Below, piece after piece: positions 17,788 through 26,924 of a stretch of DNA of 61,413 bases (the first letter of the stretch is position 1; every line of letters begins with the position of its first letter). The DNA comes from Nonomuraea basaltis. GTDB taxonomy: Bacteria; Actinomycetota; Actinomycetes; Streptosporangiales; Streptosporangiaceae. The notes under the pieces were generated by a model. That model was not told the DNA's origin. It ran no database searches and saw only the letters and a list, made by a program, of their open reading frames with translations. Both the position numbers and the translations under genes were made by a program. The DNA lies in the NCBI RefSeq assembly GCF_005893125.1, contig NZ_VCJS01000063.1:1-61413 (forward strand), given 5' to 3'.

Positions 17788-19566
17788 GTGCGCGTCTACT
17801 TGGGTGTGGCCGCGAAGCGGCTGGACGTACCCGCCCGTGTCCTTGACAGGGTCCGTTCCGTTATCGACCTCGCGTTCCCGGTGCCCGCCGACGTCATCCG
17901 GGGACGGGAATGGCATGGCAGGGGCGTCTCGCTGTTCGGGTGGGCCAACGAGCCCGACGACTCCCGGCAGCCGCCGCTGATCTCCGAGCACGGGGGCCGG
18001 ATCATCGGGCTGAACGGCCACCTGGCCGACCCCGCCGACGTGGCCAGGCTGCCCGACGACTCCGTGGGCGGCTGTTTCTCCGCCTGGCTCGCCCGCGACG
18101 GCGAGCTGGCCGCCGGCACCGCGATCAACCGGGTCTGCCCCGTCTTCTACGCCGAGACGCCCGATCTGCACGTCGTCGGCAGCCGCGCCCTGCTCGTGCA
18201 CCTGGCGGCCCAGCCGGCGGACCGGATCGAGCACGACGTCCTGGCTCTGCAGACGATAGTCAGGCAGGGGTTCTTCCTGTCGGACGAGACTCCGTACAAG
18301 GGGGTGTCGGCGCTGCGGCCCAGCTCGCGGCTCGTGGTACGGGACGGCACGCGTACGATCACGCAGGCCCCGCTGCCCGAGGCGGCGCCGCCGCCCGCGA
18401 CACGCCGCGCGAAGCGGGCGGCGATCGGCGAGCTGGCCGAGGCGCTCCTGGCCACCGTCGCGCCGCTGCGCGACCTGGGCGAGCCGGTCAACCTGGCGCT
18501 GACCGGCGGGCGCGACACCCGCATCCTGGCGGCGCTGCTGCACGCGGCGCGGGTGCCGTTCCGGGTGACGACGAACGGGCTCGACACGCACCCCGACGTG
18601 ATCATCGCGCGGCGGATCGCGGCCAGGCTGAAGGTGGAGCACACGGTCATCGCCCCGCCCCAGACGGCCGAGCGGGACGCCGTGCTGGTGGAGCACCCGC
18701 TGGGCCGGGCGTGGGAGACGTTACGCACGTGCGAGGGCATGACGTCGGCGTACGAGTCGATCGTGAGCTACCTCCCGTACTCCAGAAAGCCGACCATGTC
18801 CGGGCAGAGCGGCGAGACGCTGCGCGCGGGCAGCCTGAATCTGCTCCAGAGCGACCTGAGCGACAAGGCGCTGCTGCGGCGGATCATCACCACGTTCTGC
18901 AAGGACGAGAGGCTGTTCACCGCTGAGGCCAACGAGCACGCGCGCGAGCTGGCCAGGCCCTGGCAGGACCGCGCGGATCGGCTGGAGGCCCTCGACCACA
19001 TCTACATCTGGTACAAGGTCGGGCGCTGGCAGGCCGGCGCCCGCGCTGGATCGTTGCGGCGCGGCGACCCGGTGCGGCCGTTCCTGGACAACCGGGTGGT
19101 ACGCGCGGCGCTGGCCCTCGACCAGGGCTGGCGCCTGTCCGAAGAGGTGATCTACGACCTCATCCTGCGCTTCGCCCCCGAGCTGCGGGACGTCCCGATC
19201 GAGGGGAAGCCGTGGCGGTTCGCGGAGGGGATGACCAAGCGCCGGCCCCAATGGTTGACGCGATCGCATGTGCCGCCCGCGCACATGCCGACGGTGAAGA
19301 CGGGAGGCGGGTGGAGCTGGCGTACCAGCCCAGGGCCCGCCCTGACCGACGTGCTGCGCGAGCAGGTGCTCGGCAGCCTGGACGCCCTCGCCCCCATCGT
19401 GAACCCGGACGAGGCGCGCGCCCTGTTCGCCGACCCCGTGGTGAAGAAGCCCGCCCTGGCCTGGCACCTCTACACGGTCAGCACCCTCTTGACCGGCCTC
19501 TACCCGGGCAAGCAGCCCGAGGAGCTGGAGCCGATCACGGTTTCCAGGCCGGATCCCGCCCGTTGA
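17788..19566 (+). CDS. Asparagine-synthase-like protein
   Basis: 592-aa protein with an asparagine-synthase type PP-loop ATPase domain in the second half: LALTGGRDTRILAAL is the pyrophosphate loop, differing from the usual SGGxDS by T-G-G-R-D-T. The N-terminal half looks like the glutaminase partner domain (IGLNGHLAD, VGSRALLVHLAAQ) but the chain begins MRVYLGV, so the Cys2 nucleophile of true glutaminases is absent. Glutamine hydrolysis is therefore unlikely, and it may adenylate a carboxylate with free ammonia or an amine. GTG 17788 chosen; it has only a loose AGGGG upstream. No pathway partner is adjacent. Confidence 0.75.
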   Translation: MRVYLGVAAKRLDVPARVLDRVRSVIDLAFPVPADVIRGREWHGRGVSLFGWANEPDDSRQPPLISEHGGRIIGLNGHLADPADVARLPDDSVGGCFSAWLARDGELAAGTAINRVCPVFYAETPDLHVVGSRALLVHLAAQPADRIEHDVLALQTIVRQGFFLSDETPYKGVSALRPSSRLVVRDGTRTITQAPLPEAAPPPATRRAKRAAIGELAEALLATVAPLRDLGEPVNLALTGGRDTRILAALLHAARVPFRVTTNGLDTHPDVIIARRIAARLKVEHTVIAPPQTAERDAVLVEHPLGRAWETLRTCEGMTSAYESIVSYLPYSRKPTMSGQSGETLRAGSLNLLQSDLSDKALLRRIITTFCKDERLFTAEANEHARELARPWQDRADRLEALDHIYIWYKVGRWQAGARAGSLRRGDPVRPFLDNRVVRAALALDQGWRLSEEVIYDLILRFAPELRDVPIEGKPWRFAEGMTKRRPQWLTRSHVPPAHMPTVKTGGGWSWRTSPGPALTDVLREQVLGSLDALAPIVNPDEARALFADPVVKKPALAWHLYTVSTLLTGLYPGKQPEELEPITVSRPDPAR

Positions 19567-19684
19567 CTCCTGGGCGAAGGCCGGCAGCCTGGCCACCGTC
19601 TCCTCCGCCCGCGACCGGCAGGTGTTCTCTCATGGTCTGCAGGAGGCCGGCGCCGCATCCTCCACGGTGATCGGAGGTACGCGC

Positions 19685-20704
19685 TCACCAGTGCAGCAGG
19701 AGCAGCTCGGCCGAGAAGCCGGGACCCAGGGCGAGCAGCACGGCGGGAGCGTCCGGCCGGCCGCGGGTCTCCTGCAGCACGTGGAGCACCGAGACCGACG
19801 ACAGGTTGCCGTGCTCGCGCAGCGACCGCCAGGTCACCTCCAGCGACTTGGGCGGCAGGCCGAGCGTGTCCACGATCTTCTCGACGACCTTGGGGCCGCC
19901 GGGATGGCAGATCCAGGTGGCGACCTGGTCCGGGGTCAGGCCGTAGTCGGTGAGGAAGGACCTGATGTCGGCGGCCAGGACCTGCTCCACGAAGCCGGTC
20001 AGGTCCGCGTCCAGCACGATCCGGAACCCGTGGTCGCCCACCTCCCAGCCCATGAGGTGCTCGGTGTCGGGGTAGAGCCTGCTGCGGGTGGCGACGACCT
20101 CAGGGCCCGGACCGCGCCCGGTCGCCACGACGGCCGCCGCGCCGTCCCCGAACAGGCCGCTGGCCACCAGGTTCGCGATCGAGGTGTCGTCGCGCTGGAT
20201 CGTCAGCGAGCACAGCTCCACGCAGACCAGCGCCGCCACGTGACCTGGCCAGCCGCGCAGGTAGTCGTGCAGGCGCGCCAGCCCGGACGCGCCCGCCGCG
20301 CAGCCGAGCCCGAACACGGGCACGCGCTTGACGTCGGGACGCAGCTCGAGCCGCTGGGCCAGCCGGGCGTCGAGCGAGGGTGTGGCGAGGCCGGTGGTGG
20401 AGCAGAAGAGCAGGTGATCGACCCTTTCGGGGCGTACGCCCGCCTTGTCGAGCGCGCCGCGCAGCGCCTGCTCCGTCAGGTCGAGGGCGATCTCGGCGTA
20501 CATGTCGTTCGCGCGGGCGAAGGAGTCGAGCTTGGCGTAGTCCTCCAGCGGGAGCGCGAGGTTGCGGCCCGTCACGCCCGTCGCGGCGTGGAAGCGTCGC
20601 AGGAGCTCTTCGTCGCAGTCGGTCAGCCGGGAGAACGCCTCGGTGATCTCCGCCTGCTCGTAGCGGTGATCAGGCAAAACGGTCTGAACCCCCGAAATGT
20701 GCAT
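19685..20704 (-). CDS. Type III polyketide synthase
   Basis: Chalcone/stilbene-synthase-type enzyme, 339 aa, iteratively condensing malonyl-CoA onto an acyl starter. The catalytic triad is complete: Cys135 in FGLGCAAGAS, His267 in WICHPGGPK, Asn300 in REHGNLSS. LLFCSTTGLATPSLDA and the C-terminal LALGPGFSAELLLL (GFGPG-type loop) are also conserved. ATG 20704 is preferred over an upstream ATG at 20740 because AGGAG sits 7 nt before it. A class I methyltransferase lies 73 nt upstream on the same strand, a plausible tailoring partner. The product (pyrone, resorcinol or naphthalene) cannot be told from sequence alone. Confidence 0.92.
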   Translation of the reverse strand: MHISGVQTVLPDHRYEQAEITEAFSRLTDCDEELLRRFHAATGVTGRNLALPLEDYAKLDSFARANDMYAEIALDLTEQALRGALDKAGVRPERVDHLLFCSTTGLATPSLDARLAQRLELRPDVKRVPVFGLGCAAGASGLARLHDYLRGWPGHVAALVCVELCSLTIQRDDTSIANLVASGLFGDGAAAVVATGRGPGPEVVATRSRLYPDTEHLMGWEVGDHGFRIVLDADLTGFVEQVLAADIRSFLTDYGLTPDQVATWICHPGGPKVVEKIVDTLGLPPKSLEVTWRSLREHGNLSSVSVLHVLQETRGRPDAPAVLLALGPGFSAELLLLHW

Positions 20705-20777
20705 ATGTCTCTCCTGCCGCTGAGAGGCCACCGCTAACATGCGGGCACGCCGCCGTCGTCGTCGTACCTGAAGGCGT

Positions 20778-21872
20778 TCAGCCGGCTCGGCGGGTGAGCC
20801 GCCAGAGCGAGGTCACCTCGGCGGCGCGGGCCGCGTGCAGCGGATCCGCCGCGTCCTTCGGCCGGTTGTGGCGCGGCGCGATGTCGCGGCGGCCGGCCAC
20901 CCGCAGCCCCGCCCGGTCGAACGCGCCCAGCAGCTCGTCCCGGCTGCGCAGTCCCAGGTGCTCGGCCAGGTCAGAAAGGATCAGCCAGGCCTCGCCCTCC
21001 GGCTCGAGATGTTCGCCCACTCCGCCCAGGAACCCGTGCAGCATCCCCCCACCTGGGTCGTAAACGGCCTGGTCGAGGGGCGAGGCCGGCTTGGCGGGCA
21101 GCCACGGCGGATTGCACACGACGAGCGGCGCCCGCCCCGGCGGGAACAGGTCCGCCCGGACGATCTCCACCCGGTCGTCCAGCCCCAGCCGCGCCACGTT
21201 GTCGCCGGCGCACTCCACGGCCCGCCGGTCCAGGTCGGTGGCCACGACATGCCGGACCCCGCGCCTGGCGAGCACCGCCGCCAGCACCCCCGTGCCGGTG
21301 CCGATGTCGAACGCCAGCCGGTCGGCGGGCAGCGGCGCTTCGGCGACCAGATCGACGTACTCGCCCCTGATGGGGGAGAACACGCCGTGGTACGGGTGGA
21401 CGCGGGCGCCGAGCGCGGGGACGTACACGCCCTTCTTGCGCCACTCGTGCGCCCCGATCAGGCCGAGGAGCTCGCGCAGCTGGCCCACGCCCGGGGGCGC
21501 CGTCGGGCCGTACACCTCGGCGCAGGCCTCCCGCACGTCCGGCGCCCTGCGCAGCGGCACCACGTGGCCGGCGTCGTAGGGGATGAGCAGCATGCCGAGC
21601 GTGCGAGCGCGCTGGGACTGGGCCTGGCGGTGACGGTGGAAGCCGGAGCCGGGAGCGGCGGGCTTGCAGCGGCGGCCCATGGCGCTCAGGAGCAGGCGGG
21701 CGTTCTGGAAGTCACCGTGCCACAGCAGCGCGGTGCCCTCGCAGGCCAGGCGGTAGGCGGTGGCGGCTTTCGTACGGTCGTCGGCGACCACGACGCGCTC
21801 GGGCGGCGGCGCACCCAGCGCCGAACGCCACACCGCCGACCGTTCCCGCCCCGCCTCGGTCCATCGGATCAT
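20778..21872 (-). CDS. Class I SAM-dependent methyltransferase
   Basis: 364 aa. The C-terminal half is a Rossmann methyltransferase with motif I LAFDIGTGTGVLAAVLARRG, acidic residue motif VATDLDRRA and the NPPW motif (VVCNPPWLP) found in N-methyltransferases of the PrmC/RlmG type. The N-terminal third is Arg/Ala-rich and unassigned. It precedes the type III PKS gene in the same direction. NPPW favours amide or amine nitrogen targets, so a role on the polyketide is not certain. No clear ribosome-binding site at ATG 21872. Confidence 0.8.
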   Translation of the reverse strand: MIRWTEAGRERSAVWRSALGAPPPERVVVADDRTKAATAYRLACEGTALLWHGDFQNARLLLSAMGRRCKPAAPGSGFHRHRQAQSQRARTLGMLLIPYDAGHVVPLRRAPDVREACAEVYGPTAPPGVGQLRELLGLIGAHEWRKKGVYVPALGARVHPYHGVFSPIRGEYVDLVAEAPLPADRLAFDIGTGTGVLAAVLARRGVRHVVATDLDRRAVECAGDNVARLGLDDRVEIVRADLFPPGRAPLVVCNPPWLPAKPASPLDQAVYDPGGGMLHGFLGGVGEHLEPEGEAWLILSDLAEHLGLRSRDELLGAFDRAGLRVAGRRDIAPRHNRPKDAADPLHAARAAEVTSLWRLTRRAG

Positions 21873-21948
21873 CAGAACTCGACAGTTTCATGGACGGCAC
21901 GTCAAGGCGAACGGTTTTCCCATGGAGAACACCGGACAAGGCCACCGC

Positions 21949-22509
21949 TCAACTGGGCCGGGCCGCTGGACCGCCGCGCGGCCCGGCGCGGAAGGCGTCG
22001 AGCATGAGAGTGAAATGACGTCGCCACTGCTCGGGATCGGCCTCCGCCACCCGCGAGTTCGCCATCATGAAGAACGCCAGATCGACCGGCCCGACATCGC
22101 TCCTCAGCACCCCGGCCCGCTGAGCCCGCTCCACCAGCTGGAAGATCAGCCGGTTGATCTCGGTCCGATCGCTCTGGTGCGACATGCAGGCCAGCTCGGT
22201 GAAGGCCCGATCCCTCGCCTGCAGCTCGCACGTACGCTCCAGAAACCGCACCAGCCCCTCCCAGGCGTCGTCCACGGCCAACGCCTCCCTGGCCAGCTCG
22301 GTCCAGGCCGTCACCTTCCCATCGAGAATGGCGTCGATCAGATCCCCGCGCTCGGGAAAGTGCCGGTAGAGGGTGCCGATCGCCACCCCGGCCCGCTTGG
22401 CCACGGCCTCCAGCGGCGCATCGACACCACGCTCGGCCAGCACCTGCTTGGCCGCCTCCACAAGGGCGTCCCGATTGCGCTGCGCATCGCGGCGGAGCGG
22501 ACGATTCAT
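21949..22509 (-). CDS. TetR-family transcriptional regulator
   Basis: 186-aa repressor with an N-terminal TetR helix-turn-helix (APLEAVAKRAGVAIGTLYRHF, about residues 31-51) after the typical RRDAQRNRDALVEAA helix. The C-terminal half is a ligand-binding domain. It is divergent from an SDR-like gene, and the 95-bp gap holds several CCCTCA/TGAGGG inverted motifs, so it probably represses both genes. Confidence 0.9.
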   Translation of the reverse strand: MNRPLRRDAQRNRDALVEAAKQVLAERGVDAPLEAVAKRAGVAIGTLYRHFPERGDLIDAILDGKVTAWTELAREALAVDDAWEGLVRFLERTCELQARDRAFTELACMSHQSDRTEINRLIFQLVERAQRAGVLRSDVGPVDLAFFMMANSRVAEADPEQWRRHFTLMLDAFRAGPRGGPAARPS

Positions 22510-22525
22510 GCCGCCATTCTAGTGA

Positions 22526-22599
22526 AGTCGAGGCATCCCCTCATATTCGTGTAACATGAGGGAGGCCCTCAACTTCGAGGGTTGCCCTCGACTTAAGGA
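22526..22599. promoter_or_regulatory. Operator array between TetR and SDR genes
   Basis: CCCTCAT (22538-22544) and ATGAGGG (22556-22562) form a perfect interrupted palindrome. TGAGGG-AGG-CCCTCA overlaps it, and CCCTC/GAGGG pairs continue to 22588. AAGTCGAGGCA at the left end nearly mirrors TGCCCTCGACTT at the right. This is the likely TetR-type binding region covering both divergent promoters. Confidence 0.5.
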
Positions 22600-22604
22600 G
22601 CCAC

Positions 22605-23276
22605 ATGAAGATCGCCATCCTCGCCGCAGGCCCCGGCATCGGCCTGGCCGCCGCCCGCCGCTTCGGCAAGGAGGGCTTCGCGGTGTCCCTGATGGCCCGC
22701 GACCACCAACGCCTGGCCACCCTGTCCGCCCACCTGCGGCAGGAAGGCATCCAAGCCTCCGCACACGCGGGCGACGTGACGGACGAACCCTCACTCACCC
22801 GCGCCCTCAACGAGATCGGCCCAGTGGACGTCCTGCTCTACAACGGCGCGGGAACGGCCAAATCCCACACGACGGTCCTGGAGGTGACCAGGCAGAGCGC
22901 ACAAGACGCCTTCGACGGCGCGGTGCTGGGCGCGGTGACGGCGGTCCGCGCGGTCCTCCCGGCGATGCTCGAACGCGGCTCAGGCACGCTGCTGTTCACC
23001 TCGGGCATCTCTGCCATCCACCCGCTTGCCTTCCTCGGCAACATCGGCATCGCGGTGTCGGGCCTGCGCAACTACGTCCTCTCCCTGGCGGAGGCACTCG
23101 CCGGCCGCGGGGTCCACGTCGGCCACATCCCCATCGCCGCCGCCATCGCAGCCGGCTCCCCCGCCTCTCCAGAGGCCGTGGCCGACACCCACTGGAGCCT
23201 GCACGCCGACCGCGACCGCAACGAAGTGATCCTCGGCGACCTGGCCACCGTCCAGGCCGCCATCAGCCGGCTCTGA
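22605..23276 (+). CDS. SDR-like NAD(P)-binding protein
   Basis: Rossmann-fold protein of 223 aa, short-chain dehydrogenase family. The glycine-rich nucleotide loop is AAGPGIGLAAARRFGKEGF near residue 6-24 and GDVTDEPSL marks the cofactor pocket. The catalytic serine region reads LLFTSGIS. The YxxxK active-site pair is not seen: the aligned stretch GNIGIAVSGLRNYVLSLAEA has Ile and Val in those places, so it may not be a classical dehydrogenase. AAGGAG is 6 nt before the ATG. Probably controlled by the divergent TetR. Confidence 0.82.
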   Translation: MKIAILAAGPGIGLAAARRFGKEGFAVSLMARDHQRLATLSAHLRQEGIQASAHAGDVTDEPSLTRALNEIGPVDVLLYNGAGTAKSHTTVLEVTRQSAQDAFDGAVLGAVTAVRAVLPAMLERGSGTLLFTSGISAIHPLAFLGNIGIAVSGLRNYVLSLAEALAGRGVHVGHIPIAAAIAAGSPASPEAVADTHWSLHADRDRNEVILGDLATVQAAISRL

Positions 23277-23360
23277 CGCCGGGGGCCATGCACTGCCGCA
23301 CCAGGTGAGGGAGCCGGCTCGGGCGCCGCCGGCCGCTCCTGTGGACCGCGAAGTGCGAGG

Positions 23361-26300
23361 TCAGCCCGCCGGAGCAGGCTCGGCCGGAGTGGTCGCGCGG
23401 GCGGTGAGCGCAGCCGCCCTCTCGCGGTCGCCGGGGCGGTCGCGTCGCAGGAGGGTGGTGGCCAGCTCGCGTGCGCTCGCCGCGGCGAAGGGCCGCAGAC
23501 CGGCCTCCTCGTTGCGCAGCAACGCCGCCTCGAGGTGGTCCGCGGCGCCGTTCAGATCGTCGCCGGCCCTGGCCAGCAGGCCGACATGATGTCCGGCGAA
23601 GCCGGCGAACGTGACCCCCGTGCCGCCGATCACAATCCGGTCCGCGTAGGGCGCCAGGTGTGTGTACAGTTCGCGCGCGGCCTCAGGCGGCTCGAGCGCG
23701 GACCACAGCTCCGCCCGGATCGCCTGATGGGTCAGCCACATGTAGTCCACCGGCACCTCCGGCTGCTGCCGCCACGGACCGAGCGCGGAGCGCGCCTGCT
23801 CGGCCCGGCCCGAACGCACCAAGGCGAGCGCGTGCAAATCGCGCATCAGGGTGAGACCGGTGGCGGCGGCGGCCTCGGCCAGCAGCGGCTCGATCGCCGG
23901 CAGCGTGCCTCGTGCCAGGTTCAGCGTCGCCGCCACCGCGATCGGCACCTCAGCGGCGCCGGCCACGGTCGTACCCGAGTGGAACTCGCGCGCCTTGGCG
24001 ATCGCCTGCTCCGCCTCGGCGAACCGGCCGCGGGCGATGGCGACGATCGCGTCGGCCCAGTCGAGGGCGACCAGCGCGGGGGCGAGCGCGTGCGTCCGCG
24101 CCAGCTCTCGCGCGCGCCGATAGTCCCGCAGTCCCGCACCGACGTCGCCCTGCTCGATCTGGTCCCGGCCGCGGAACACCAGCGCGCGGGCGACGGCGGC
24201 CGGCTCGTCCGCGGCCTCGACCAGTTCGACCAGTTCGCGCACCGCCGAGAGCCGCTCGGTCAACAGGTGCGGTCGCTCGTAGGCGACATGGCGCAGCTGG
24301 AGCACATGGGCCAGATCTGCCCGGCTGCCATGGGTCCGAACCAGATTCTCGGCCTCGGTCGACAATGCCACGGCACGGCCGGCGGTGCCCGTGCCGTAGT
24401 AGATCTCCGCCGCGAGGGCGGCGAGCAACCGCGCCCGTAGCGTTTCGTGCCCTGGGGGAAGCTCCCGGATCAAGCGCTCGAACAGCGCGACGCCGGCGAC
24501 GTCCACAACTTGGTACTCGCGCCAGCTCCAGATCGCATCCACGGTGGTCGCGACCGCCGCCTGCGCCGCCGCGACGACATCCCCGCCGGCGAGGGCGACC
24601 TCGGCCGCCTCGCGCGCGGCCTCCCACGCCTGCCGTTCGTAGCCCGCGCGTCTACGTGCGAACGCGAGACCGATGAGCACGTCGTAGCGGTCAGAGGTCG
24701 TGGCGGTGCGGTCGCGTGACAGCGCCGACCACGCCGCCTCCTGCAGGCGAGCGGCCTCGGTGGGAGCGGGCTGCCGCGCCGCGAGCGCGGATGCCCGTAA
24801 GGCGTGGGTCCAGGCGGCGCGGGCATGGCCGGATCCGGCTCTGCCGTAGTGGTGGGCGAGTTCGGCGGCGCGTGTCTCGGCCACTCCGCCGAACCGTTCC
24901 TCGATCGCTTCGGCGATCGTCGCGTGCAGCCGACGGCGCCGGCTCGGCGGCAGCCGGACGTAGACCGCCTCCCGGACCAGGGCATGAGTGAACCTGTGGC
25001 CTGGACCCTCCTCCACGATCAACCCTGCCAGCAGGGCGGCCTCGGTGGCGCTCATCGCGGCGTCCGCGGTCAGTCCCGAGGCCGCCTCAACGAGGTCGAC
25101 ATCGAACGTGGGCCCGCACGCCGCGGCCGTCGAGAGCAGTGTTTCGACGTCGCCGGGCAACTGGGAGATGCGCCGGCGTACGACGTCTCGAACCCCGTCC
25201 GGGACCCGCAGCGCGGCCACGGCGCCGGGCTCGGTGAGCCGGCGTTCATCCGCCAGCAGCCGGACCACCTCCCCGACGAAGAACGGGTTGCCGTTGGTAC
25301 GTTCCCGTAACGCCGCCGCGACCTCGTCGGGAATCTCCACGTCATAGCGGAGCCGTACATGGGCCCGCACGCCCGCCTGGTCCAGCCCGCGAAGACCGAC
25401 CCGGACCAGATCGGCGCGGGTGAGGTCGGCCAGGGTGTCCGCCAGCTCCGGCGTGCGGTCAGCCGGGGCGTCGCGGCTGGTCAGGAGCAGCACGACAGGC
25501 AGGCCGGCCACCATGGCGCCGAGCCGGCGAACCAGGCGCAGCGTGTCGCCGTCCGCCCAGTGCAGGTCGTCGAGCACCAGCAAGGCCGGGCCCGCATCGC
25601 GCAGCAGCGCCGCCGTGGCCTCGGCCAGCTGGAATGCCGCCGTGTCGACGTCAGTGGCCTTGGCGGGCGCGGCGGTGTCGTCCAGGGCGGGCAGCAGGGC
25701 CGCGAGGGCCGGTAGCCGGGTGGCCGCACCGGCGGCGCTCACCAGCGGCCCCAGCGCCTGCGACCACGGCCACAGGGCAGGAGCCCCGACGGCTTCCTCG
25801 CACCGTCCCCATCCGGTGCGGACGCCCATCGCGTCGGCGGTCGCGGTCAGGGCGCGAGCCAGACCGGTCTTGCCGATGCCGGGTTCACCGGTCACCAGCA
25901 CCGCGGTGCCGCGACCGGCGGTCGCGTCGACGAGATATCCGGTGAGGCGGGTCAGCCACTCATCGCGTCCGACCAGCGCGGCCGCGGCGACGCGTGGCGT
26001 GACCTCCATCGAGGCGGCGTACTCGGGCGGCTTGCCGGGAGCGGGCGTGGCGTCCAGCGACGGTTCGTGGCGCAGCACCGCCGCCTCGATGCGCCTCAGC
26101 TCCGGACCGGGATCGACACCGAGCTCATCGGCGAGGATCCGCCTGGCACGCCGCAGCGCGTCGAGAGCCTCGCCCTGGCGCTGGGATCGGTACAGGGCCA
26201 CTGCCAGCAACCCCCAGGCCGCCTCACGCATGGGGTGCGCGGCCACCAGTTGCTCGATCTCCCCCACGAGCCGGGCATGTACGCCGAGGGCGAGCTCGGC

Positions 26301-26810
26301 CCGGAAACGATCCTCCGTCGCCAGCAACCTGAGCTCACCGAGCCTGACCGCTTCGGCGGCCAGCCCGGGAGCCGCCGCGGTGACGTCCGCGTACGGCTCG
26401 CCGCGCCAGAGCCCGGCCGCGGCCCGCAGGAGCTCTCGGGCGTGCGCGGCATCGGCCGCAAGGGAGTCGTGGGCCGCGCTCGCCAGCCTCTCGAACTCGG
26501 TGTAGTCGGCCGAGTCGGTGACGAGAGCGTAGCCAGGAGGACGCGTGACCAGGATCCGGGCGGGCGCTCGTGCCGGGCGATCCGGTTCGAGTGCCCGCCT
26601 GAGGTTCGCGATGTAGGACTGCACCGAGGCCAGCACCCTTGGCGGCGGGTCGTCGCCCCACAGTTCGTCGACGAGGTGGCCGACCGAGACGACCCTACCG
26701 CGAGCGGCCAGCAGCAGGCCGAGCAGCGCGCGCTGCTTCTGGCCGCCGAGCTGGACCGGGTCGCCGCCGACGTCGAGAACCTCGATCGGCCCCAGCACCT
26801 GATAGCGCAC
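23361..26810 (-). CDS. AfsR/SARP-family regulator with AAA ATPase domain
   Basis: Large cytoplasmic transcriptional activator of 1149 aa. Order: OmpR/PhoB-like winged helix (residues 1-95, starting MRYQVLGPIEVL), bacterial transcriptional activation domain (about 100-245), AAA/STAND ATPase (Walker A GEPGIGKT 308-315; Walker B LLVLDDLHWAD), and a long TPR-like helical C-terminus. The start is placed at GTG 26810, where family homology begins; the reading frame stays open further upstream, but that part is antisense to the hemerythrin gene. It is divergent from the hemerythrin/SnoaL pair and may activate it. No obvious secondary-metabolite cluster is attached. Confidence 0.9.
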   Translation of the reverse strand: MRYQVLGPIEVLDVGGDPVQLGGQKQRALLGLLLAARGRVVSVGHLVDELWGDDPPPRVLASVQSYIANLRRALEPDRPARAPARILVTRPPGYALVTDSADYTEFERLASAAHDSLAADAAHARELLRAAAGLWRGEPYADVTAAAPGLAAEAVRLGELRLLATEDRFRAELALGVHARLVGEIEQLVAAHPMREAAWGLLAVALYRSQRQGEALDALRRARRILADELGVDPGPELRRIEAAVLRHEPSLDATPAPGKPPEYAASMEVTPRVAAAALVGRDEWLTRLTGYLVDATAGRGTAVLVTGEPGIGKTGLARALTATADAMGVRTGWGRCEEAVGAPALWPWSQALGPLVSAAGAATRLPALAALLPALDDTAAPAKATDVDTAAFQLAEATAALLRDAGPALLVLDDLHWADGDTLRLVRRLGAMVAGLPVVLLLTSRDAPADRTPELADTLADLTRADLVRVGLRGLDQAGVRAHVRLRYDVEIPDEVAAALRERTNGNPFFVGEVVRLLADERRLTEPGAVAALRVPDGVRDVVRRRISQLPGDVETLLSTAAACGPTFDVDLVEAASGLTADAAMSATEAALLAGLIVEEGPGHRFTHALVREAVYVRLPPSRRRRLHATIAEAIEERFGGVAETRAAELAHHYGRAGSGHARAAWTHALRASALAARQPAPTEAARLQEAAWSALSRDRTATTSDRYDVLIGLAFARRRAGYERQAWEAAREAAEVALAGGDVVAAAQAAVATTVDAIWSWREYQVVDVAGVALFERLIRELPPGHETLRARLLAALAAEIYYGTGTAGRAVALSTEAENLVRTHGSRADLAHVLQLRHVAYERPHLLTERLSAVRELVELVEAADEPAAVARALVFRGRDQIEQGDVGAGLRDYRRARELARTHALAPALVALDWADAIVAIARGRFAEAEQAIAKAREFHSGTTVAGAAEVPIAVAATLNLARGTLPAIEPLLAEAAAATGLTLMRDLHALALVRSGRAEQARSALGPWRQQPEVPVDYMWLTHQAIRAELWSALEPPEAARELYTHLAPYADRIVIGGTGVTFAGFAGHHVGLLARAGDDLNGAADHLEAALLRNEEAGLRPFAAASARELATTLLRRDRPGDRERAAALTARATTPAEPAPAG

Positions 26811-26924
26811 CCCGGCAACGGTACAGGCACATCCCCACGTGTCAGAGAGGCGCATCCAAGCCGGAACGAGGTGTCTTCCAAGTACGCGGCCGCAGGCTTG
26901 GTCCATCAGAGAAAGGAGAAGATC

